From positions 78,911-142,910 of the forward strand of contig QANU01043359.1 in NCBI GenBank assembly GCA_003254905.1: a DNA stretch of 64,000 bases, in the 5' to 3' direction. Each line of letters starts with the position of its first letter. Positions within the stretch are counted from its first letter, which is position 1. The position numbers were made by a program, and so were the translations under genes. Below, in pieces: positions 10,564 to 20,925 of the stretch. The DNA is from Nissolia schottii (lineage: Eukaryota; Streptophyta; Magnoliopsida; Fabales; Fabaceae). The notes under the pieces are model-generated. The model had not been told where the DNA came from and made no database searches. It was given only the letters and a program-made list of their open reading frames with translations.

Positions 10564-11959
10564 ATGGAATTAAAGCCCATAGCTCTGGAATTCGTTCTCC
10601 TCTTTGTAGCTTTACTCACTCTTCATGGAAACCCCTCCAATGCGGTGAGTTACTGTTAATACTTTTATTTATTTATTTATTGGAAGTTGAGACCTTAAAT
10701 TGGATGCGCTGTGAATCCATTCATCGGAGGCTTTGTTTTGCTTGTAGGCATTTAACGAGACTTGTGGTTCCCTCAACAGAGACACGGAAGGTATGCGATG
10801 ATCTCTTGTTACTTTGTAAGTTTATAAATCTGCATAATGAGTGGTTTTTGTTTAAGGCTCTAGGTCATATTAGAAAATTCGTTGTGATTACATTCCTATT
10901 TTGGTTTGGAAAAAATCAAGAAACATTAATTTGTTGTTGTATCGTTGCCCTGTTTTATATCAAACACTAAATGGGATGAGGGAGGGAAAAAAACTATTCA
11001 TTGAGTGACAACATTGCAACTTGTGAGAAATTTAATTAGAAAGTGATTTATTGGAATTCAATTACATTTTCCTATAATTGAGGCTACCTCATCTTGTGCA
11101 TTTATCATTTAGTATATTTTTAAATGAAGAGCTACTGTTATGCCATGAATCATGATACATAATACATCTTAATTTGTATATTGACGTGCTTTCTTTCTAA
11201 ATTCCGATGCACTTCATATGATATTGTTTGAAGTTGCATTTGATGATTATTTCTCTACCATGTTGGAATAGACTCAAGAGTACTCATGCTTTAGTATTCA
11301 CATGTTTTTTCCCTTCTTGTATTGTCCAGCACCATGCCCAACTGGATGGGTTACCAACCCTAATAAGACCAAGTGCTTCCTTCATGTCGGGAGGCCTCAA
11401 TCTTGGAATGAGTCAGAGTCCTGTTGTAACAAATATGGCGGGCATTTAGCATCGTTGCTATCACTTCAGGACCTAAACTTCCGTCAGAGTCTTTGCGGTG
11501 AATCTATAAATAGTTGTTGGATTGGAGGAAAAAGACTTAATTCCACAACTGGTTATCGATGGACATGGTCTGATAATTCTCAGTGGAACGAGTCCATATT
11601 TCCTTTGCCCGATATTCCATCCAATTGTACTCGACCATCATGTCGTACGAACTTCACGGACAACTTATGTGCAGTAATGATTAATAATTCAAAATCTCTT
11701 GTGAGTGAGAGATGTGATAATCCCCATGCTTCTCTATGTGTAATTGATATAGGTATGCCCCCGTGTATACGTCGTTGGCATTTCTGATTTTATGTTTGCT
11801 ATAAATTCAGTAATTTTATTTCCATGTTTTTTATTCTTTCTAACAAAAGGTGTCTTTTGTTCTTTATTCTTGAGAAATGTGTTGTGTTGTTGTTCATACT
11901 ACTACTTTCGCTATTCTATTTTGATCCAGTTTGTGTATATATGTAAATATGTATATGTA

Positions 11960-11996
<37 letters not shown>

Positions 11997-14900
11997 GTGT
12001 GTGTGTGTGCACACACACACACATATATATTCTTTATCATCATTACTGGCTAAACTGTACTGTTTTTTTCCCCAATCTCAGACAGGAAATGTAACCATAT
12101 GCACTGCCACAGGGAATACCTAATCATCCTTTCAGTGGTGAGTGCATTGATACTCTCCACAACATTAGCTGTGGTTGTTTGGCTTCTTGTATATAAGAAG
12201 GGAAAGAAAAGAAGACGGTCGAAAAAACTACCTGATCCAGCATCTTCTCTTCCATCATGGAAAGTCTTTACCAAAGACGAATTAAGGTCTGTTACAAAGA
12301 ATTTCAGTGAAGGTAACCGTCTTGTTGGGGATGCCAAGACTGGCGGTACATACAGCGGGGTCCTACCAGATGGCTCAAAGGTCGCAGTTAAGAGATTGAA
12401 GAGGTCAAGCTTTCAGAGGAAAAAAGAGTTCTATTCAGAAATTGGTAGGGTTGCGAGGCTTCGCCATTCAAATTTAGTGGCTGTAATGGGGTGCTGCTAC
12501 GATCACGGTGACCGCTACATTGTTTATGAGTTTGTAGCTAATGGGCCCTTAGATAAATGGCTACATCACATACCAAGGGGAGGTCGCAGCTTAGATTGGG
12601 CTATGAGGATGAAAATTGCCACAACGCTTGCTCAAGGAATTGCGTATGTTCAAAATATACTTTTTCTTTGATAACCTAGTTATTTTCTGCATAATAATCT
12701 AGAATTTTTCTTTCTCCTTATCAAGATGCATATTTTCTCCTTGAATAATGAAAATCTTCTTACGATCCAAATTGTGTTTGTTTGGCTGCTACAAACTGTA
12801 GGCATTTATGTCATTTTCCCTTGGTCATCATATGTATTCTTTATAATTTATACTGCACTTCAACTCTGAATTATTTGAAAGATTGCAAGTTAAATTAAAT
12901 TAAATTAAATTTTGGAACATTTAAATTTAATGTAATGCTTAGTCATTGCTTCAAACCTGTCCTTTTTTATTGGGGTCTCATGTGCAGAGCATCACTGTCA
13001 CTGGTCTGATTGATTATCAAATCCAATAAAGAACTTTAATGCTTTTGAATTTCCCTGTTGCTAAAATGCAGTCATCAAACCAGCAAGACGTACTGTTTTC
13101 TATCATAAAAAATAGCCATCTTGTTATTTCACATCAGAGTGTTGATAATCTTCTTTCTGACTTTTGATTTGCATAGGCAAGATTGTGATGTCCATTAAAT
13201 TAGGATTATTTTTTTAATGTATATCTTCTCATATTTGTATATTACGTTCATTTATCTATTGATAGATACAAAAATTTTGGCTGTAACAAGATTGTGCATC
13301 AGAGAGAGAAGCTAGAGTGAATTATGAACTCAGCAGAGAGATTGATGAAATGATTCTCATTAAATTGGATGAGCACAATGTGTGCCTTATATACAAGTTC
13401 CCAATTCAGTAACTGAGTTTAACTACCAATAACCGACTAACAGAACTTAACTAACAGTAACAGATAACGAAAACAGAAATAACAGCACCTAATTTCTAAC
13501 TAACTAACTTTAGCTACTTAATACATATGAGATAAACACACTAAGTGCTAATAGCCCCTCTTAAGCTGGAGAGTGCACATCTAGCATTCCCAGCTTGGAA
13601 GAGAGTTGCTGAAATAATTTGGGAGGAAGAGCTTTTGTACAAATGTCTGCAATCTGAGCCTGCGATTTGATTGGCATTAAGTGGAAAAGGCCAGGCTTGA
13701 CTATCTCCCGGACCACATGGCAGTCCAGTTCAATATGCTTGCTTCTCTCATGCATCACAAGGTTGGTGGATAGGTGCAAAGCAGAGCGATTGTCACAAAA
13801 TAGCAAGGCAGACCTGAGTGGGAATGTGCAGATCACTGAAGTTCACATGTGGTGGTTGCCAAAGCCCTATATTCAGCCTCAGTTGAAGATCTTGACACAG
13901 TGGGCTGCTTCTTTGTGCTCCAAGAGACTAATGAATTCCCAATCAAGATGCAATAGCCTGTGATAAACCTTCTTGTATCAGGACAAGAGGCCCAATTAGA
14001 GTCACTAAAGGCCTGCAGTTGCAGTGAGCACTCTGATGGAAAGAAGAGGCCTTTGCCCGGGCTGCCTTTCAAATACTACATACTATGCAGTGCAACTTTG
14101 TGATGTGAAGTCATGGGCTGATGCATAAATTGGCTGGGATGAGTCACAGAGAAACTAATGTCAGGTCTGGTATTTGTGAGGTAGATGAGTTGGCCTATTA
14201 GTCTCTTGTAGGCAGCAGGGTCAGGAAATGGATCTCCATCATCCATTTGTAGTTGGACTGAGTGAGCCATGGGAGTAGAGTTGGGCTTGCAACCTAATAG
14301 ACTTGCAGAATCAAGGAGTTTCAGGGTGTACTTTCTCTGGCATAAGGTAATGCCAGTTGTGGACCTTGCCACTTCCAACCCAAGGAAGAATTTCAAGGAG
14401 CCAAGATCCTTGATTCTAAATAAGTCATGCAAGGTCTCCTTGACAGAGGCAATTTCTTGAGGATCATGTCATTGGCATAAACCGAAAGGGCAGTGAATTT
14501 TCCATCTGGTTTGAGCTTGGTAAATAGGGAAAAATTAGCTTGAGATTGCTTGTAGCCAGAGCTAAGCAGAACCTAAGTTAGCTTTTCATTCCACTATCTA
14601 CTAGACTGTGTTAGCCCATATAATGACCTCTTGAGCTTGCATACTTGGCCTGGCTTTGTAGGAGAAACACCCTGTGGTAAATACATATAGGCTTCCTCAT
14701 ATAATTGTCCATGTAAAAATGCATTATTCACATATAGTTGCTCAAGGATCCAGTTGTGAGATGCAACCAAGGCAAGTAGAAGTGTAATTGTGCTGAGTTT
14801 GGCATGAAGTCTAAACCTTCCTGTTGGGTGAAGCCCTTGGCAACTAATCTTTCCTTGTACCTCTCAATTGTGCCATTAGACTTGAGCTTTACTTTTTATA

Positions 14901-17900
14901 CCCACTTGCAGCCAATAATTTGTTTGCCAGGGGGAAGGTCGGTGAACTCCCAAGTGCCAATTTGATTTAGAGCCTGAAGTCAGCCTGCATAGCTTGCTGC
15001 TAGCATTCACTCTTTACAGCCTCATTATAGGTTTTAGGTTCTTCGGTGAGGGAGCGTGAGCAAACATAGTGCTTGTGTGAGGGGGACAGTGTAGAATAGG
15101 ACATAAAGTTGGAGAGGGAATAAGGATGATTGGAAGATGGTGGCTGTTGATTGGAATTAAGTGAATTGCAGTGAAAGTCTTGTAGGTATGAAGGTGGTCT
15201 GGTTTGTCTTGTGGATCTCCTGAGGGTAGAAGGATGGGATGGTTGGTCAGTAGTGGTAGAAGTGTGATTAGAGTGACTGGGAGGAGGTACAGGACGTATG
15301 GCAAATGAGGAAGGTATAAGAGAGTATGGATTAGCATCAAGGAAGATAGTGTGAACTGGTAAAGGACTGTTGTTGGTGGGTTTTGGTGGTGAGGACTGAG
15401 GGAAAGGAAAGATGAATTCATGGAAAACAACATTTCGAGATATAAAGAAGTCCCTGGTAGATAAATCATAGAGGACATATCCCTTAACCCCAGTATTGTA
15501 TCCTATATAAATGCACCTCCTAGCCCTTGGAGATAATTTGGTTTTGTGATTAGTGAGGGTGGAGGCAAAGCATTGACAACCAAAGACGTTAACGAAAGAC
15601 AAATCAGGTGGTTTGTTGTAGAGCAGTTCATAAGGACTCTTGTTATAAAGGATTTTATTGGGAACTCAATTCATAAGGAAAACAACATGAGTAGCAGCAA
15701 AGTTCCAGAAACTGTGAGGAAGACCAGATTGAAACAAGAGAGCTCTAACAATATTTAAGATATGTTGGTTGTCATTCTGCATTAACCTGGCACCGGTCGG
15801 GGGGTGGTCCGACGCCATCCAGTGGTGGTTAGTTGCTGCCAGTGGTGGTTCGGTGCCTTCTAGCGGTGTTCTGTCGCAGTCCTACAGTGGTCTGCCGTCG
15901 TTCAGTGGTCGTTCAATGGTGGTTTGGCGGTGGTCTGTAGCCGCCGATGGTGATCCGTCGCCTTTGGCAGTAGTCCGACGCCATTCGGCAGTGGTCCATC
16001 AGTGTCATTGATGGTCTGGCGCCACTGGTGGTGGTACGGTGCCGTCAGGTGGTGGTTCGTCGCCGTATGAGGGTGATTGGTCGCCGGCCAACGCTGGTCA
16101 GTCACTGGCCAGTGGTGGTCGATCGACAGCTGGTGTTGACCTATGATACAAGGTTTGGGGGCAATTTGGTCTTTTCATGTGTCAAAACATTCCAATCCCA
16201 TGGGAATCCAACAATTCATGCGGGAGATGGGAATGAAAATGAGGCAATTTTCATTCCTGGGAATACAAGTTACATGGGAATGTTTTTTAAAACCTTGAAC
16301 CAAACATGGGAATGTTACATTCCCATGGCCACATTCCCGAGAATGTGAGAAGATTTCGCAAACCACACGCCCTCTAAGTGAACTAGAAGTGATATTACTA
16401 ATGAAAGCAATACCTGTGTTGAATGAGGATAGGGGAGAGGCAGTGGAAAGTTGATTGGTGGAGTAAGATGTGGTGGGAGAAGGCTGTGAATAGGACTGTA
16501 ATTGCGATTGTTGTAGCAAGGCCAAGAGGCTGCTGATTCGATCCTGTGTCAAACTGAGATTAGGAGCAGAATGAGCCTCATCATGTGAGGACTTAGCTTC
16601 ATCTTCACACTTCTCAAAAGCTACTTGATGGACAGATTTTTGCTGTCCTTGGAGAGGTCTTTTCTTGTGTTCAGGAACATTGAAATGTTGCGGATAACCA
16701 TTCTTCTCATAACATTCATCCTCCGTGTGGCCCTTATCACAGAAGCTGCAGTGTTCGTTGTTGTAAGCTGAATTCTTGGAGTTTTGTGCTCCTCGAGTGT
16801 GATTCTTGCCTGATGAAGAAGAATTGCCATAACCAGAACGATACATAGCCAAAACCTTAGAGGTATCCTGAGATTCACTTAGGAATTGACATTCCTGTTG
16901 AATGATCATGCTATACACCTTGTTGAGAGAAGGTAAAGGATCAAGTAGCAATACTTGAGAACAAACAGTAGAAAACTGGTCATTAAGACCTTTCAGGAAT
17001 CACATAACAAGATCTTGATCTCTATACAAACAACGTGCTCACTGCAGACCACACACTAGGCCCAGTTGGCCTGAAATTGCCTGACTCAGTCCATATCATT
17101 CTTTAATTGAGCGAAATAGCCAGTAATCGAAAGAGTACCTTGCTTCAAAGAGTAGAGGTCTTCCTGAAGATCTGCGACACGAGCGTGATTCCCTTGGCAG
17201 AACCTCTGCTTCAATTCTTGCCAAAGATTTGAAGCCTGATCTATGAACATTACGCTTTGGCCAATATCTGAAGATAAGGCATGAACCGGCCAAGAGAGAA
17301 CAAAGGTGTTGTTCCTGTCCCATGCAATGCGGAGGGGATCACCAATTGGATGAGGAGGTAGCAATCCATCCACAAGACCAAGCTGCAGATAACACCATTG
17401 TCATGGTTCAGCACCACAAGTTGTAGTTTGTCTCAGTAAGGGGATTGGCAATAAGAAGAGAATCGGGGCTCTCGCTTGGATGCAGAAAGTATGGACTCAA
17501 AGGGTCCATGAGAGGATTCACCACACCCAATGCTGGATTTGGCTTAGCCATAATGAGGGAGCTCAAACAAAGTGAATATTGAAAGAAATTGAACAAGTTC
17601 AAGATGGGGAAAATCAAGAAGCAGGTGAGGAAAATCGATCAAATTGAAGAACAGAAACAGAATTGGTGAAAATGAACTGATTAGAAGGTGAGGAAAGGGA
17701 AGAATCAATTGAAGGTGGTGACGATTGACGAAGATCAGTGCACAACAGAGCCCCCCCCCCTCTTTCGTACACGGAGGGATCTGATACCATAACAAGCTTA
17801 TGCATCAGAGAGAAGCTAGAGTGGATTGATGAACTCAGCAGAGAGATTGATGAATGATTCTCATTAAATTGGATGAGCACAATGTGTGCCTTATATACAA

Positions 17901-19148
17901 GTTCCCAATTCAGTAACTGAGTTTAACTACCAATAACTGACTAACAGAACTTAACTAACAGTAACAAAAAAGGAAAACAGAAATGACTGCAACTAACTTC
18001 TAACTAGCTAGCTTTAGGTACTTAATACATATGAGATAAATACACTAAGTGCTAATAGGTTGCACTGTGCCTTGTATGATCATTCAAAACATGAAAGACG
18101 TCAATCACGTAGCATCACCCTTCAAGGAGCTTTTACTGTATGGTTAGATAAAGTTGATTTACACCATTGTTTGTTGAGGCCTATTTGTCCTTTTCTACAG
18201 ATTATCAGATAATAAGTGTTCCTACTTGCTATGGTAGCCAATTTTTCTATCAAACTATAAACTGACTTGATTTACTTTTCAAATATAATTCTTCCATCAT
18301 TTTGTGAACTCTAGCATGGTCTTGTATGCTTTTTAGGAGAGGAAGAACCCTGTTAGTTTTTCAGTATCTATCCATACACTATTAGTTAGCCAAGTAAAAA
18401 TATACGTAGAGTAACTTAGGCGAAAGCCACCATCTGCCTATGAAGAAGAAAGAGCGGAGATAAGGCGGCAGAGAAGAGAGAAGGGGGAATCAATTAAAAC
18501 CTATGTTCTGATTTTATTACAGGCTTGACTTACCAACAAAAAGTAAAAGACTGCATTGCAATTTAAACATAATGGATTTACTAATGAAGAGCTACTTTTG
18601 TTTTTTAAATTATTTTGAACAGGTTTCTGCACGACAAGGTTAAGCCACAAGTTGTGCATCGAGATATACGTGCCAGTAATGTGCTGCTAGATGAGGAGTT
18701 TGGTGCACGCCTCATGGGTGTTGGTCTGTCTAAGTTTGTGCCATATGAAGTAATCCATGAGAGGACTGTGATGGCAGGTGGAACTTATGGATATCTTGCT
18801 CCAGAGTTTGTGTATAGAAACGAGCTAACAACAAAAAGTGATGTTTATAGTTTTGGTGTCCTATTGCTTGAAATAGTGAGTGGACGCAGACCTGCACAGG
18901 TGGCTGATTCTGTGGGTTGGCAGAGTATATTCGAGTGGGCCACGCCTCTCGTCCAGTCTCATCGATATCCCGAGCTCCTGGATCCTCATATATCTTCCTC
19001 ATCTTCAAGTATCATCCCAGAGACTAGTACCATACAGAAGGTGGTTGACCTTGTCTATTCTTGCACACAGCATGTCCCATCTATGCGCCCTAGAATGTCT
19101 CATGTTGTTCATCAGCTACAACAGTTTTTGCAGCCACCTGTTAAGTAA
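10564..19148 (+). CDS. C-type lectin receptor-like kinase (At1g52310-like), five exons
   Basis: Predicted 544-residue plasma-membrane receptor. Exons: 10564-10644, 10748-10790, 11330-11752, 12082-12643, 18623-19148, all GT-AG with consistent phases (0, 1, 1, 2). In order: signal peptide (1-27, VLLFVALLTL core); C-type lectin domain (about 43-180: CPTGW, CNKYGGHLASL, CWIGG, YRWTWSD, several N-glycosylation sites); one transmembrane helix (about 196-220) with a KKGKKRRRSKK stop-transfer; kinase domain (VAVK Lys286, HRDIRASN Asp384). The position of the DFG motif reads GVG (402-404) and the glycine loop is degenerate (GDAKTGGTY), so catalysis may be weak or absent. The remembered Arabidopsis protein also has GVG. 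C-terminus HVVHQLQQ is conserved. In plants this is the usual single C-type lectin RLK; its ligand is unknown. Intron 4 holds a 4.8-kb Copia element. Confidence 0.9.
11937..12028. repeat. Compound microsatellite in RLK intron 3
   Basis: A (GTATGT)n-like run, then (GT)n, then (CA)n and (TA)n. The run of Cys-Val codons in the forward frame here is a microsatellite translation. Confidence 0.9.
13284..13553 (-). repeat. Copia 3' LTR
   Basis: 270 bp; plus strand runs TAACAAGATTG...AAGTGCTAATA. Preceded on the minus strand by the purine tract AAGAGGGGC. It ends in TA...TA instead of the canonical TG...CA. Confidence 0.85.
13561..14432 (-). pseudogene. Copia reverse transcriptase C-end and RNase H (broken)
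   Basis: Minus-strand pieces in separate frames. 14432-14076 carries FRIKDLGSLKFFLGLEV and YKRLIGQLIYLTNTRPDI, the end of Copia RT. 14072-13833 carries FSDSNWASCPDTRRFITGYC and SRSSTEAEYRALA (RNase H Asp and Glu). 13836-13561 carries LLFCDNRSALHL and HERSKHIELDCHVVRE and ends the polyprotein. A deletion and frame changes separate them, so no functional enzyme is made. Confidence 0.85.
15000..15780 (-). pseudogene. Copia integrase C-terminal part (broken)
   Basis: The piece reads NDNQHILNIVRALLFQSGLP, then HSFWNFAATHVVFL, then in the 15602-15000 frame VFGCQCFASTLTNHKTKLSP and RRCIYIGYNTGVKGYVLYDL, which is the usual Copia integrase C-terminus. The N-terminal integrase with the catalytic residues is missing at the junction near 15783. 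Confidence 0.8.
15783..16360. repeat. GC-rich foreign insert inside the Copia element
   Basis: Left part (15783-16140): irregular repeats of AGTGGTGGTT, GGTCCGACGCC and GGTCGCCG words, much richer in GC than its surroundings. Right part (16141-16360): repeated GGGAATG and CATTCCC words in both orientations, typical of the ends of a MITE or hAT/Harbinger-type element. It replaces the Copia protease and first part of integrase. I could not define exact termini or a target duplication. Confidence 0.5.
16361..17551 (-). pseudogene. Copia gag (broken)
   Basis: Minus strand. The start MAKPNPALGVVNPLMDPLSP is at 17551. The UBN2-type gag core lies in the 17373-17086 frame (WDRNNTFVLSW, NLWQELKQRF, LKQGTLSITGYFAQLKN). 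A zinc knuckle CSFCDKGHTEDEC of CX2CX4HX4C type lies near 16730. Frame breaks occur around 17400 and 17050. Confidence 0.8.
17790..18057 (-). repeat. Copia 5' LTR
   Basis: 268 bp, near-identical to the copy at 13284-13553. The PBS TGGTATCAGATC follows directly on the minus strand. Confidence 0.85.
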
Positions 19149-20925
19149 TGCTAATCTAGTAATCCAGACCTCAGGTTTCTGTATGTAGAACTTAAAAAGT
19201 GTGGACCTTTTCTCTTTTACCGCATAGCAGATTTATATGTATTTTAACCTGCCCTTTAGGATCGAAATTATCTTAGCTAAATGATCAAGCCGGAGATAGA
19301 GTTAGACTAGGTGAAGTCAGTAAGACATGCAGTGCGATTGTATTGCTATTGATGGAATTATGCCACCATTAAAAAAAAAATGAAAACTAGAAGGCAACAT
19401 CTGTTCTTCACGTGCAATGGAAGCAGCTAATTGGTAGAAATGAGATTAGGAAAACCAACCTCACGGTTATTGGCTGTCACATTAATTAACATGCTAATAA
19501 TGTGCATGTATAAACCACACTTCTTCTGAATGATATTTCTAGTTGTTTTGAGTTTGGAGGTTGGGATTGGCAAGTGCCACAGATGGTTCAAAGAATGCAA
19601 ACTTCCTTCGAAACCTTTCAGGCTTTAAAAGCCATTGTAAACCAAACAGTTAACATGGTGATCGTGTTATAAAGTCATGGCTCATGAGGGGGATTGGAAG
19701 GTGCAATGGCGTCTTGTGGTAAGGTAATGCAATAGCCTTCTTGTGAACCAGAAGATGCTCGAGTTTGTGGAACAACCACCATTGTATTACATGGCTATTC
19801 AAGGAACTTCATTGAGGCTCGTAAAGATATATTTGTCAAGGAAACTACTACAATACACTAAAGGGGGCTCCCCACCCCCCTGTATTACCTAAAATAATAA
19901 AATCTAAAAATACTCAGAAATAATAAACATACCAAAATGAATCAATGTGACTTGTATTCATACATTTACAAAATTGAAACCGGATTTTGTCGCAAGATGC
20001 GTATGTTCAAATAGCGTAACAATCAAGACTTAGAATATTTACTTTAGAAAAAAATAAATAATGAGTACGTGGCGCACTTGTGAATACTACAAGATACAAG
20101 TTTAAGCAATGATTGATAGCTATATTGCTTAGGGTATCAATTTGCACTTCCATAGGCTGCCAATAGCGTAGCACTAATCTTAGTTGTATCTGAGCTGCCT
20201 TGGAAGAAAAATTGATTAGCTGTTACCTTATTTCACATTCCACTTCCTGCATCATATATCCGAACGTAGATTAGCATACTTGCAAAAAAACTATGGGACA
20301 TAATATACTTTTATAAATTACTGAAAAATGCAGGCAAATCAAAATAAAAACCCCCCAACGTCAAGGAAATGGCTACCAAATCCTGCTTGAGAATCTGAGT
20401 CTAGGCTTCAAGCTTTCCCTAGTCTCATGAGTATCTTCAATATTCTCTCGTAGTCTCATTACACATCAGAGGAAACAAGCATTGATTGTAAAATCAAATG
20501 TTCACAGGTCTCCAAGAGAGAATCAAATGCCCAGAACATGAAAAAAAGGTGTTGATAACTGGATCCATTTATAATGGTGGCATTCACAAGTTAATTTCAT
20601 TTCCGTCTATATACCAATAAACAATAAATAATAGATAAGCTAATGCATGATTACATTGAATAGCTCAAATGCTCAATAATACAAAAATGCTTTATAAGAA
20701 AGCCACTTGCACCACTGTAGGAAATCCAATGTGGAGCTGGACAAATATTTTACAGAAATATGGCCCACTACCACTCTTAACATTTTCTGTAAGAATATCA
20801 ACATCTATATTCTGTACTACTTAAAAGTGTCCATCTTTATCTGGAAACCAAGTAGTAGGAGTTTTAATCTATGTCAAATTCACCAACCTCAATCTATAGA
20901 TTCTGTTGCTTGAGATTGTTGCGCC
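19149..20925. other. Intergenic DNA between convergent genes
   Basis: It holds the 3' UTR of the lectin RLK (probably to about 19400) and the 3' UTR of the minus-strand membrane-protein gene (probably about 20500-20925). I see no further gene, repeat array or RNA gene. Confidence 0.5.

Larger units (their letters stand above)
13284..18057 (-). mobile_element. Ty1/Copia retrotransposon, complete but decayed, in RLK intron 4
   Basis: The two LTRs (13284-13553 and 17790-18057) are about 93% alike by eye. On the minus strand the order is 5' LTR, PBS TGGTATCAGATC (17789-17778, initiator-Met type), gag, damaged protease/integrase, RT, RNase H, PPT AAGAGGGGC (13562-13554), 3' LTR. Flanks GGCTG (13279-13283) and GGTTG (18058-18062) look like a target duplication with one change. 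The LTR ends read TATTAG...CTTGTTA rather than TG...CA. Coding parts hold many stops and frameshifts, and a GC-rich foreign piece replaces the protease/integrase start. It is antisense to the host gene and within its intron. Confidence 0.9.

Noticed and set aside
11792..12094. Cys/Val-rich 100-residue protein
   Set aside because: Translation of a GT microsatellite in an intron.
12050..12337. Minus-strand frame opposite RLK exon 4
   Set aside because: Shadow of the real exon, which has splice sites and kinase motifs on the plus strand.
15546..16105. Short proteins in the GC-rich insert
   Set aside because: Repeat translations inside a decayed Copia element.
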